DNA of 64,000 nucleotides from Ehretia macrophylla (Eukaryota > Streptophyta > Magnoliopsida > Boraginales > Ehretiaceae), in assembly GCA_037974665.1 (NCBI GenBank), contig CM075781.1:33209235-33273234 (forward strand), in the 5' to 3' direction. Positions 36,070 through 46,262 of the stretch are shown here, piece by piece. Position 1 is the stretch's first letter, and every line of letters begins with the position of its first letter. A program made the translations under genes and the position numbers. Below the pieces are notes generated by a model that saw only the letters and a program-made list of their open reading frames with translations, was not told where the DNA came from and did not search any database.

Positions 36070-37680
36070 ATAGCTGGTCATCAAAGTTTTGAGTTGAAAT
36101 GAATTGAACAAACTTTGCTGGTAGCTTCTTGGACTTCTTGAGGTAATAATCTTTTGCAAAATGTCCTTTCTTTCCACAAAGAAAACATTAGGTGGAAGAA
36201 GAGGGTTTTGATCTTTTCTTCACAAATTTGAATTTCTTGAAAGGTATTCTGGACTTGTGAAACCTTTTCTAATGTTTGTGCTTCTTGTGTTTGTGACACG
36301 AACATGGAGAGTGACTGTGAGTGTGACAGCCAAACTTTTGGAAATCTTTTCTGCAAAAGGTATCCATTGTTTTCTGCTCGTTGCCTTTGAGAAGTTTGAC
36401 AAGTCGTTTGGACTCACACTGATCTTGAATATACCACTTTGTAGCACCCCGAAATCTCAAAGGCTCAAGGGAAACTACTATGCAGATATTGTCCGCTCTG
36501 TAATACCTCAAGATCAAAGTCTCAAGCGTGCCCTCACGGTTTTGTTCCTCCCGCCAAGGCTCGAATCCTAACAGGAAAACGCGTCTACACGAATATTAGA
36601 GAACCCTCTATATATTCAATAGCCTAGAACCCTCCGTTTCCGATGTGGGATATTTCATCCACCTCCCCTTAGGGACCCAGCGCCCTCGAGGGGTCACTAA
36701 CACAACCAAATGGGCGGCTCTGATACCACTTTGTAGCACCCCGAAATCTCAAAGGCTCAAGGGCAACTACTATGCAGATATTGTCCACTCTGTAACACCT
36801 CAAGATCAAAGTCTCAAGCGTGCCCTCACGGTTTTGTTCCTCCCGCCAAAGCTCGAACCATGACAGGAAAACGTGTCTACACGAATATTAAAGAACCCTC
36901 TATATATTCAATAGCCCACAACCCTCCGCTTCCGATATAGGATATTTCACACCTATCTTAGATCTGCAATATTTGCTCGTTTGAACTCTGTTTTGAGTAA
37001 TTCAGGAAGTGGTTGTGGCATGTTGAAGACGAACTCCTTCTTGATGGTTTTTGTATTTTTTTCCAAAGATAAAATACAGAGCTTCCTATCTGAGATAGTA
37101 ATCTCCAAGTTTTGCAACATCACAACATTTGTTGAGTAAGAACTCATTTTCTGCCTTTTCAATCTCTTGGGCTGTTTGTCCTACAAAAATGGTTCGTAGA
37201 CATCTTAGGAATATCCGAATAGGAACTGAATCTGTTAGGATGATTTGTCTTTCTTCTTCTAACAGCATTCTTATCCATCAACTGCGAAGTGATTCTGTAA
37301 AAGTAGCAACAAGACGGTCAATAATATCTCTTATTTCAAGACTAGGATTTCAGAGAGATTCTCCATTAATCCATACATCCATTTTCTCAAGATATTTGAG
37401 TCTGTCATCAAGAGGAATTGCATCAATGTTCCAGAATTGCTTGTGATCTGGAGCATATGGGATGGAAACTTTTCCTTCAATGTTTTGTTGTCTCTGAGGT
37501 TGCTGTTGTGGAACCTGTGGGACTTGTGCTTGTGGCAGTTGTTGGTTCTAGTGCTCACCAGCTTAGGAAGTTTCTCCTTGGTCACTGGTTGTTTCTAAAT
37601 CATCAGGATTAGTCTGCACTGGGTTATATGTTCATGTTCTTGTGGTGTCCGTGTAGAATGGAGTCACAGGAGTTTGCATA
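36070..37680 (-). pseudogene. Fossil coat protein region, copy C, split by a TRIM element
   Basis: Minus-strand remnant with the same Pro/Gln-rich start and zinc-knuckle end as in copies A and B. A TRIM element (36440-36949) is inserted in it. Fossil. Confidence 0.72.
36440..36949 (-). mobile_element. TRIM (miniature LTR retrotransposon), 510 bp
   Basis: Two direct repeats of exactly 218 bp (36440-36657 and 36732-36949) enclose only 74 bp. On the minus strand the 74 bp start with a primer site TGGTATCAGAGC (36717-36728) and end with a polypurine tract (AAGGGGAGGTGGA), the minimal parts of an LTR element, with no coding capacity. LTRs begin TGAAATATCC and end GGGGTGCTACA on that strand. They differ at roughly 15 sites, about 7%, so this insertion is older than elements 1-3. 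The flanks cactt and cacct are only an imperfect target repeat. Confidence 0.87.
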
Positions 37681-38599
37681 AGAACTGGTCCTTTGTATGG
37701 TGGAATCGTCTGAGATGACGAATCCTTTTCAAATGGATCAAAGGAGTCAAAGGACGAAATAACATAAGAAATTTCACTGGGACCTTCTTTCTCGTCTTCA
37801 TCACCCCATCCAGTTGGGATAATTTTCTCTTTGGAGAGATGATGAGGAGGTGGTGTGAGATCAACCTAATAGGCTTTTTTGCAATTGCCACTTGGTATCT
37901 AGACTGTATGATCGGGCTTTGGATTATGCTTCTAAGGATGAGAGGACTGCTTCTTTGGCTTAGCTAGCTGTTTGAGCTTTTCAACGAGTCGTTCTCTTTT
38001 TCTTTTGAACTCATCAGAATCAAGGTAATGCTTCTCATAAGAAGATTTCTGCATGTTGATCATGTTAACGCTGTTCCAAGAACGAACTTGTCCGGAAGGG
38101 TTCCGAACTGGAGTGGCTTTCTGCAATTTTTTCCAATTGATTGGAGTTTTCTAGTGGTATATGTGATTCTTATGGAAAGAGTTGTGGAGGTCATTATACT
38201 GGTCATAACAACCTTCTCTGAGATGATCATGGGCTTCTTTTGTCCATGCAACATGTTCCTGAGATCTGATCATATTTTTTGAATGGCAACATTCTGAGCT
38301 TTTGCATTCATGTTGCTCTAATTGATTGCTGACTCGATTTGTCCAACAGCTTGTGGTCTGGTTTTGGTTATTTGCCATTTACCAACATATGCGTTGTCGG
38401 CTTCTCCTGTACAATAGATGTCTTCAGAAAAATTAACAGAACAGACATATCTAGAGGACCTAGATCTGGCAGCAAAGGATTTTCTGACACAGTGTGGACA
38501 GGACTGAGGATGTCCATCAAGTTGGCATTTTTCACATGGTTCAGCTGGTTGGGATTCTGTTGGAAATGATATGGCGACACGACCTGGTTCTAGAGGATG

Positions 38600-39487
38600 T
38601 CTAGAGATTCTTGGTGAATCATGGATGATTGGTCGGTTATGGCTTCTTTCATAATCATTTTTCCATCAAGGAAGGAAAGTGAGTTCATGTTTGGTGTAGA
38701 TCTTTGGTTGGGTAACATTACTATCACCTAACACGTGGACTCGAGGCTTACAGTTGTGATCCATGAAAAATAGATGGGTTTGGACTTTATAGGTCATGGA
38801 ATGATGGAGTGCAACAACAGTTTTCATTGGGTTCATATCAGCTCCATAAAGTTGGATAAGGACCTGTATGGTTTGAGAAAGGGTAGGACGGGAAAGATCA
38901 AGGGTGAAGTTTGGTTCAACCTGGATGAGAACATGGCCATTGTGAAGACCTGCTTCAACGGCACAGATGAGTGCATCATCAAACCTATGCCACCTGGTAT
39001 CTAGTAAAAAGACTAGACATGAAACATTCTTTCCGACAAGGAAACTAGGCTGTAAGGCTAGACGAATGGCTCCAAGGTGTAAACCTTTGTAACCTTTCTG
39101 TCTATATCTATGGAGATCAGGTTCAGAAAGTATGAGAAGATAGGTTTCTGAGCGGGAAGAGGATACGGATTGTACAGAGACTGTAGAGAATTTGTACACG
39201 GCTGTAAGGGCTGCTGGCTTGATAGGTAATAGAGATTTGAACTTTTGTGTGAGTTGGGAAGTTTGGTAATATGAGTATGGGTTTAACGGAGAGAGTTTGA
39301 AGAGTTCTCCTGATTTGGTAGATAGAGGTGTTTGGGTTATGTCTACCTCATAGTAAGATGCAGAAGGATCAAAGGAAGTGACTTCAGAGTTGTTAGCAAC
39401 AACTTCTTGTACTGGCAGGGGAAGATCAGTCATGGTGGATACACTAGTCACGACTGGACTTACTGCAGGACTTACTGCGCCTTTCAT
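38600..39487 (-). pseudogene. Fossil movement protein region, copy C
   Basis: Minus-strand counterpart of 13452-14384, open for most of its length (273 codons from 39487). It shares GLHLGAIRLALQPSF, VEPNFTLDLS and KPRVHVLGDSNVTQ with copy B. Relic of a dead viral copy. Confidence 0.8.
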
Positions 39488-40109
39488 TCATTCTTTAATG
39501 GCTATTGCCCTATTGCCAAAGACTCTAGTGTTCAACACACAAGTATTGTTTAAGACCTTCAATACCAGAATAGGGAAGTGCTATAGTTAACTAGGCTTTG
39601 AGACCACTACGGAGAAGGGAAAGAGCGGGAGGCGGAAGACATGGTTAAAGGCTTCAGTTTGAGAGAGAGAAGTAGAGGATGTGTTTTAATCCCAATCTAA
39701 CTCTACCCCTTTAGTCAAGGGTTCTTCATTATTTATAGGCAAATCATTACAAAGCCTAATAATACAAAGCGGAATCTTCACTATTCCTGACAAGGACTAA
39801 AGCAGCTTCCTTTAATAAAGGAAAAGCTAACATGACATAAAGAGATTCCTAATAATTCACAATAAGACAAACCTAATGCGACTAAAGCGGTTTCCTTTAA
39901 TAAAGAAAATCTCACTTATTACAAACAGACAAACGAGACATGACTTAAAGGAAATCTGAAGTGACAAAAGATTTCTGTCATGTCCTATTATTTCAACATG
40001 ACAAACCTATTTACATGACACGAAGCTTCGTCATGGGGTCCACCCTAGATTCCTGAAATCTTGTCTGCAATGAGTCACCATCTGTTGTTATTGAGATCGA
40101 TATCATCCC

Positions 40110-40620
40110 TCAAGTACATCCGGACCTCAACACCACCATGGATGGATAACCAATGACTAATCCGAATAAGACCTGAACTCTATCGGATGACTGTAGGGAA
40201 AGTTCAACTACCCAATCCTTTATGAGTGGATGATTATCGACCAACTTGAGATAGAATATGTCTTTATTAGATCCTAAGAGATAAGCGATTACAAATTGAG
40301 AGCAGTCCGCGTAGAACACAAGTCCTAGTCTACCAACAACTATAAATAGGTCATGCCTACACAAGAGAAGAACATCAAATATTTGTCACCTTTAACAATA
40401 CTCTCAACTTCTCCCTCCATACCAAGGGCCTACCATATACTTCAACGCTATTACTACGATTGTTCCTCAACTCTCACTATATTTTCCCCTTACACTTACA
40501 TTTTCCTAACAAATCACTGACTTGAGAATTAAATTGTCTTTGGCTGGCACTACCCCAGTGTCAATGACTCATGCCGTTTGCTTGCCTTTTACTCTTACAG
40601 GTTACTGATGCCCGAAAATT
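40110..40620 (+). mobile_element. Probable LTR remnant next to the virus block
   Basis: Directly beyond the end of viral copy C. It holds a TATA-like box, CTATAAATAG (about 40340-40349). About 160 bp downstream is a stretch with CTGACTTGAG, GTCTTTGGCTGGCA and ACCCCAGTGTC. Such wording is known to me from 3' parts of some plant Ty3/Gypsy LTRs. I see no second LTR, no internal region and no clear ends, so the call is tentative. Confidence 0.4.
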
Positions 40621-41263
40621 TGTTAATTGTAGATTTTGACGTATGTAATTTTCATATGGTTAGTTTGAATATGATCTTATAGTGAGAAGAATGTTGATAG
40701 TCTGTCTACAGATAGTAATTTTTTCTTCTATCTCTATCATTTGAATGTGTTACTTTGAAATGATCCATATAATGAGGATCAAACAACTAACTTAAACTTT
40801 TGGTTACGAATCTCTCAATTTTATTCCACTACAGAATTAAAATGGAAAGAATATTCTTCATTAAGTTCTCCAAATACGAGGCTTAAAGCTTAAAACCATC
40901 CAATGTTCTCTCTTTGTAAAAATAGGATATTTGTCTTACCAGGTCAATAATGTCCCTAACTTTATTTTATCACAAATTAGCCCTAATAAAAAGCTTAGGG
41001 TGTGTTTGACCCCACATATTTTTTTTGCTAGAAGTAAATGGTATATTAATATTCAAAAAAATTTATATATGTTTGTAATACAACTACCTAAAATGGTTAT
41101 CATCTAAATTTCAACCTCTACAAATGATCTGGTTCAACAACGTGTATCTAACTTTTTTAAATTTGTACATTTTGATTCTAACATCAAAACTAATATTGCA
41201 AAAGACTATAAAATATTTTCAATGTTACAGCCAAATATTATAAAATATCCTATTTTTAAAATA

Positions 41264-41268
<5 letters not shown>

Positions 41269-41294
<26 letters not shown>
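41269..41294. repeat. (TA)n microsatellite
   Basis: Thirteen TA units in AT-rich intergenic sequence. Confidence 0.95.
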
Positions 41295-41298
<4 letters not shown>

Positions 41299-41420
41299 TT
41301 TTATACCAACAAATTATTTTACGATAAATAAATAGAAGAAACAATCAGAGCCTTAGTCTTTTACAAAGTACACACTCTAGCTAGGAACACGGTGACCCAA
41401 TAATCTATAGCCACGTAATG

Positions 41421-41459
41421 GGTATCGAAACCCTTTTTTTTTGTCAAAGGTATGGAAAC
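41421..41459 (-). mobile_element. Poly(A) stub insertion 1
   Basis: A 17-bp insert (41432-41448) reads TTTGACAAAAAAAAAGG on the minus strand. It is flanked by ggtatcgaaac and ggtatggaaac, an 11-bp target repeat with one mismatch. The structure suggests a very short retroposed 3' end. Confidence 0.55.
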
Positions 41460-41908
41460 TTTGAACCTATCTTTTTATACGAAGAAAATCATCATATCCA
41501 TAAACATAATTACACATACGGGGGAAAATAGTAAAAGTGGAAATGTAAATGACTCAAGCCAAGTAAGCATTTGATTATTTTTATTTTTTACTGGTTCGAG
41601 AATCTTATACAAATTTGCTTTATTATAACCAACTTTGGACAAAAGTTTTAATCGAGTTGATCATGAGTAAATAACTAAATATCAAGTAGTTTGATTTTTT
41701 TAAATATTTTTTTGAATAGTAAGTTATCAAATAATGTTTGAACAAAATATTATCAAATATAAAAGTCGTGTTCAAGTTTAGTCTGATAATTTCACAGATT
41801 AGTCTTGAATGAGCTTCTAAAAACTCGGTCTTTAACAAATTTTAAGTATGGTTATTTGTAGGATCTTACAAAGAATAAAACATTATGGTAGTTGTAATTT
41901 TGGAAATG

Positions 41909-43392
41909 AATATTGTTGGATTATATGCCCTAAAAGTTAATTTTAGGACATAATAATTATATTATTTATTTAATATGGGCAGTTTATTTAAATATAATTA
42001 ATGTAATTAATTATTTAAATAAGAATCTTTAGAATAATATTTATAAATTATATCCTTAAGAGTAAGGATATGAGTGACAGAATCTATATTTATAAATATA
42101 TTATAAAATAGTCCCCGATTGTAAGATAAATTAATTAGGCGTTGATTTATTCGAAAGATCGGATTGCAGTCTACCATCCAAATAATATGAGATATTGATT
42201 TGGGCGATTAGTCTCATATCGTAAGGGTAGATGTATAAGTGCTTGTTGAGAACAAGTGACTGGACATGACCGCTAGTACAACGAATTACATGGAATGGTC
42301 AATAATTCGTTATACAGTGTAATGGTGCAATTAGTCCTTAGACCTGAGACACCACAGTTATCTTGTGTTAGAAGAAATGTGATTTGCTGGTGCAATAAAG
42401 TTAGTCATCATTAAGGTAGATAATGTACTCAGTGGTTACGATCTACTCTGGCATAGAGATAGAGGCATGTAGATACGAAATCTGTCAATTAAGGATCCTA
42501 TGCGATCTATTAATCGAGTAACTAGAAATCCTTGGCCGAGGTACAATAGTGGAAGTCGTTCCACTAATTATTCATAAGTTACTGATTAAATAGATTTGGA
42601 CATATGACTGAGTAATCGAGTTTGACGACCCTATCCATGACTCTAGCTCAATCGGGATAATTTAGACAGAAGGAATTGATTACATGATTGTTACTAAGGG
42701 TTCGTAGAATTTATACTTCATTATTAGTTGGGTAGTCATGATATACTGCTAAGTATCACTCACGGCTTGCGAGAAATGAATTAGAAGAGTTCTAATTAAA
42801 TATTAATTGGATTAATATTATTTCGCTACCAATTAATTATGAACCCAAGAGATCACACACAAAAGAGATTCGGAATTAATCAGCGAGAAATATAAATTAA
42901 ATATTAGAAGAGTCTAATATTTAATTGGACTTAAGACTGATTAGATTAGAATATTAGTCCAGTCATTTAATCAGTCCAAGTCCAGTAATTAGGACTGGCC
43001 CAAAAGCTAGCCCTAATATGTCGAGAGTTTCCTATAAATAAAAAAGTATGACAAACAGAAAAACTAGCACAAATCATGTCTTTCATAGCAAATATATTTT
43101 TTCTAAAACTCGTAGTAGGGGTTTTGTTGATTGATGGCTCGGATCTCATGTGGATACTTTCGGAGGCTTCACAATTGGGAAGTTTTGGATCGTTCTAATC
43201 TTACGTCAAATTCGCCACTAGAAAGGTAATCCTGAAATCTTTAATGCGTAATTAATAGTTGATTATTTATGCATGTATGTAATTTACGTAAATAGCCATA
43301 AACGCGATGCATGTGTTTTAATATTAATTTCTGCTGCTTTTATTCTGATTATAAAAAATTTTAAAATATCATGCATGATTCCCAACAAATAT
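41909..43392. mobile_element. Solo LTR, copia type, 1474 bp, with 5-bp target repeats
   Basis: The sequence 41914-43387 begins TGTTGGATTATATGCCC and ends GATTCCCAACA, the inverted TGTTGG/CCAACA ends typical of Ty1/Copia LTRs. It is flanked by aatat on both sides (41909-41913 and 43388-43392). No internal region is present, so it is a solo LTR left by recombination. Short ORFs in it are not genes. Confidence 0.82.
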
Positions 43393-43411
43393 ATCTAACA
43401 AATGGATAAAA

Positions 43412-43675
43412 ATGAAAAAATGTCACCTAGAGAAAGTAAGGTCACATTAGTGGAAAATGTGAAAATGTATGTAAAATGGAAATGACATACACGTTCAAGG
43501 AGCAATTTAATTAAATTGAGGAATTATTCATTTTCACATTTTCAATGAGCAATATTATGGTAGTTGTAATTACATTTTCACGTTTTACTAAAAATGTCAC
43601 TTTCTCTAGGTGGCTACTCAATTTGAAATTCAAGTTACCAAACTTTAGGGAAAATGAATAATTCCTCAACTTTGT
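43412..43675. repeat. Foldback (MITE-like) repeat
   Basis: Arms face each other: cacctagagaaagt (about 43420) against actttctctaggtg (about 43600), and ggaattattcattttc (about 43520) against gaaaatgaataattcc (about 43650). The order of the arms shows a rearranged or double hairpin rather than one clean element. Terminal repeats and target duplication are unclear. It lies just right of the solo LTR. Confidence 0.5.
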
Positions 43676-43712
43676 TTCTTTTTCTTTTTTTTTTTTCACG
43701 ACATTGTTTCTT
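43672..43712 (-). mobile_element. Poly(A) stub insertion 2
   Basis: A 23-bp insert (43681-43703) reads TGTCGTGAAAA... on the minus strand and is flanked by the exact 9-bp repeat ttgtttctt (43672-43680 and 43704-43712). Confidence 0.5.
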
Positions 43713-44960
43713 AAAGAAAAACAAAACAAATGGTGACATAAACTTTGTCCACGCTCAATCAATGGCCTGTTTATACATGCGAATATTCCACTATGTGTAC
43801 AAAATCAATTGATAAAATAATTGTCACATCCATTTCCTTGCATCAAAGTTCCCAAACGACAACATCCTTGTGGATATTAACAATAATGTCCATTTCATTA
43901 AATCTCACTCACAGTTCCTCCAAAGATATGAAATCCGAGTGCGTGCTTCATTGGATGGAATTTGGATTTGACTTCGATCCCTTGTAAGCAAATCGGAAAA
44001 TTCTCTTATTAGATAATGATGATTCAATCATGACATAATAAATGAATTTCTTACATAATAAGTTCAATCTCTATGTGAGTGGATAGAATAGTTGAACGGT
44101 TTGATAAGAAAATTTTTCATGACAAAAAATGGTCTGAATAACATGCTTACAAAGTAGGTTAACCCTGTGGAGAATCACTACAGTGCTATTTGATGTTGCA
44201 GTTTTCATTAGTTTTAATTTTTTTTTTTAAACATGTGTTTTTTTTTTTTAATGATATATGCATTTACAATATGAAAAAAAAAAAATTGTCAATACTAAAG
44301 AAAATTATTAATACTATAACCTCTGATATGGGTAATGTTCGACTTGAGCTCTTGAGAAGGGAAAGCATGCTCAAGACTGCTAGATTGAAGGGAGACCTTG
44401 GTTAGAGCACCCTATGGACCGGATAAAGGCGCAAATTGACAAGAGTCATGTTAATCTAGTTGTAACTGATAGACTCTTGGACACGCAAGCCATCCCATCA
44501 CATTAATTGTGCCCGGCGACGTGACACTTTGATAGCACAAGCAAAGGGAAATCCTAGTATAAATACCCCAAATAATGGATAGGAATAGTAAGACATTATT
44601 ACAAATTTAAACATTTTACTTACCAAATAAACTTTAACGGGCACGGATTCAATGAGTTTAATAATAACATATATCTCTTACGCTAACTTGAGCGTCGAAA
44701 TTGTACAATAAAAATAGCCTGTCATTTGTTTTCTTATACAAGTATTCAATTCAAGTAGACTCGAACGCGGAACTAAACTTCTACTTATTAACCTCCATTA
44801 AAACAATCAACACGTTATAGGCCAATTAAAATATTAGTATTAGGGGCACTAACTTTCCATTTGGCTCCTCAACATTTCCAGGTCAGATCTAATTGCGAAC
44901 CATATGACCTACTCATGCATATTGTCGCACGAGGATGTCATTCATCTTTGTCCATTTAAT
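43713..44960. other. Intergenic DNA without recognisable genes
   Basis: It holds several ORFs under 90 codons (for example 43745-43987 and 44190-44405, plus) with no domain I can recognise. The stretch 44320-44530 is less AT-rich than its surroundings and could be an old gene fragment, but I cannot name a parent. Confidence 0.5.
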
Positions 44961-45272
44961 GTATCTTTAATGGTAAATATTATTTACAAAAATTTATTAT
45001 TTTTAATAATTTTTAGAAACTCGAGTCTCTATTTTAATTAAAATTTTCAATAGAATCTACCACTTTTTAGAGATTTATATAAAATAAAGACCTAATTACT
45101 TTTTTGGCTCTAAATTTAGAGACTCAAAAAGTGATTGAATCTCTATTTTAGTATAAATCTCTAAAAATTGATGGGTCCTATTAAAGATTTGAATTAAAAT
45201 AGAGATCCGAATCTCTAAAAATTATCAAAAATTATAAGACTTTATAAATAGTACATACCATTGAAGATATCC
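44961..45272. mobile_element. MITE, long inverted repeat of about 310 bp
   Basis: Left and right halves are inverted copies over about 150 bp each. The left end gtatctttaatgg faces the right end ccattgaagatatc, and further in aatttttagaaactcgagtc faces its imperfect inverse near 45220. No coding capacity. The superfamily is not clear because terminal repeats are worn and no clean target repeat is visible. Confidence 0.7.
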
Positions 45273-45284
45273 TTAGCCTCTATC

Positions 45285-45418
45285 AACTATTAAAGCTTGA
45301 GTCGGACAAAAAAAAAAAAAAACTATTAAAGCTTGAGTTTTTTTTTTATAAAAAAAATTTAATCAGTTCCACTTACATTGTTTTCCTTTCTTTTGATACA
45401 AAAACTATTAAAGCTTGA
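45285..45418. repeat. Three copies of a 16-17 bp site separated by two short inserts
   Basis: aactattaaagcttgag occurs at 45285-45301 and 45321-45337, and aactattaaagcttga at 45403-45418. Between the first two lies tcgg + ac + A-run (45302-45320). Between the second and third lies a 65-bp T-rich to mixed insert. The pattern is what two successive retroposon insertions at one site with target duplications would leave. Confidence 0.6.
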
Positions 45419-46180
45419 CAATTGGTATTATATTTCTTTAAATCACACCCGTGTTATACATAAAACTAATAGACATTTAATGCTAATCATTTGAGTTACA
45501 TAATACGAACATTTCCTATTACTTAACTTAATTTCTTTGTTATTTCTTAACACGAACAATTTTTACAGGATAATATATCCTACGATTTCTTAACAATTTT
45601 TAAAAGATAAAGATTTGACGGTCCCTCTATCTTTCTTTCATTTTTTTTCCTCTCCATTGGAGGATTCTTTCAAATTTTTTTTTTTAAAATGACGTACAAC
45701 TCAATTTGATTCATTAACACAATTTGTATACATATACACAATCATTAATTTCAAACGATGATAGAATACGTGTCCTCATACACTGTTAATGTGTTAAACA
45801 AAAGAAGTATTACTAATCCTCTCAATCATAACTACTAATTTTTTCTTATTGACTCGATTCATTTGGAAGCATGAGTTAATTTGCTAGCACTCTTTTATCA
45901 TGTTTTCATTTTTATCTTAAAATAAACCATTGTGTGAATTAGTTAGTTAATTTTGTCTCTGTCCCATTTCTACACGGAATAATTATTTAATTTATGGACT
46001 TTGCCCAAAAAAAGAAAAAATTAAAAAAACAAACAAGAGGAAAACAAATACAAGAAGAAAAGGAAAAAGAAAAAAGAAAAACAATTTTGTTCGCAAAATA
46101 TTATTAATTATTACTACAAATCCAATATTTTATATACATAGTTTCTTCTGTTTTGTACAGAAGTAAACTAAAAAGTTGAG
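45419..46180. other. AT-rich 5' flank of the TOM1-like gene
   Basis: No gene seen. A/T-rich stretches and an A-rich purine run (46010-46085) precede a TATA-like TTTATATACA (46129-46138) about 125-130 bp before the TOM1 start codon. Confidence 0.5.
46129..46138 (+). promoter_or_regulatory. Possible TATA box of the TOM1-like gene
   Basis: TTTATATACA about 130 bp upstream of the start codon, in a plausible position for a plant core promoter. The surrounding DNA is AT-rich, so chance is a serious alternative. Confidence 0.35.
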
Positions 46181-46225
46181 GTGTTGTTTTCTCTTTCTGA
46201 GCTGTTGACTTGGAGGAGCGGGGGC

Positions 46226-46227
<2 letters not shown>

Positions 46228-46259
<32 letters not shown>
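46228..46259 (+). repeat. (TG)16 microsatellite in the 5' leader, 2 bases before the ATG
   Basis: Sixteen TG units end two bases before the start codon at 46262. An upstream ATG at 46181 is in frame with the main start through the repeat (27 codons, giving alternating Val-Cys). Confidence 0.95.

Positions 46260-46261
<2 letters not shown>

Positions 46262-46262
<1 letters not shown>

Larger units (their letters stand above)
33653..40109 (-). mobile_element. Endogenous pararetrovirus copy C, main part (Caulimoviridae)
   Basis: Minus-strand viral copy. Reading from 40109 down it has promoter and leader (TATA box near 39731-39740, primer-site-like segment 39595-39606), movement protein (39487 to about 38600), linker, coat protein (about 37680-36070), protease, RT, RNase H and C-terminal region; it continues at 20622-19736 beyond element 2. 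Leaving out element 2, the distance between its two promoters is about 6.9 kb, including a 510-bp TRIM element in the coat protein region. Broken in ten or so places. Confidence 0.88.
40621..41913. other. AT-rich intergenic DNA
   Basis: No gene is recognisable. It contains a (TA)n run at 41269-41294 and a small poly(T) insert with direct repeats at 41421-41459. A short minus-strand ORF at 41623-41838 is AT-rich and shows no domain. Confidence 0.6.

Noticed and set aside
171-40109. The viral copies as a live or intact virus
   Set aside because: Every copy has many breaks and is split or rearranged by other insertions. They are fossils.
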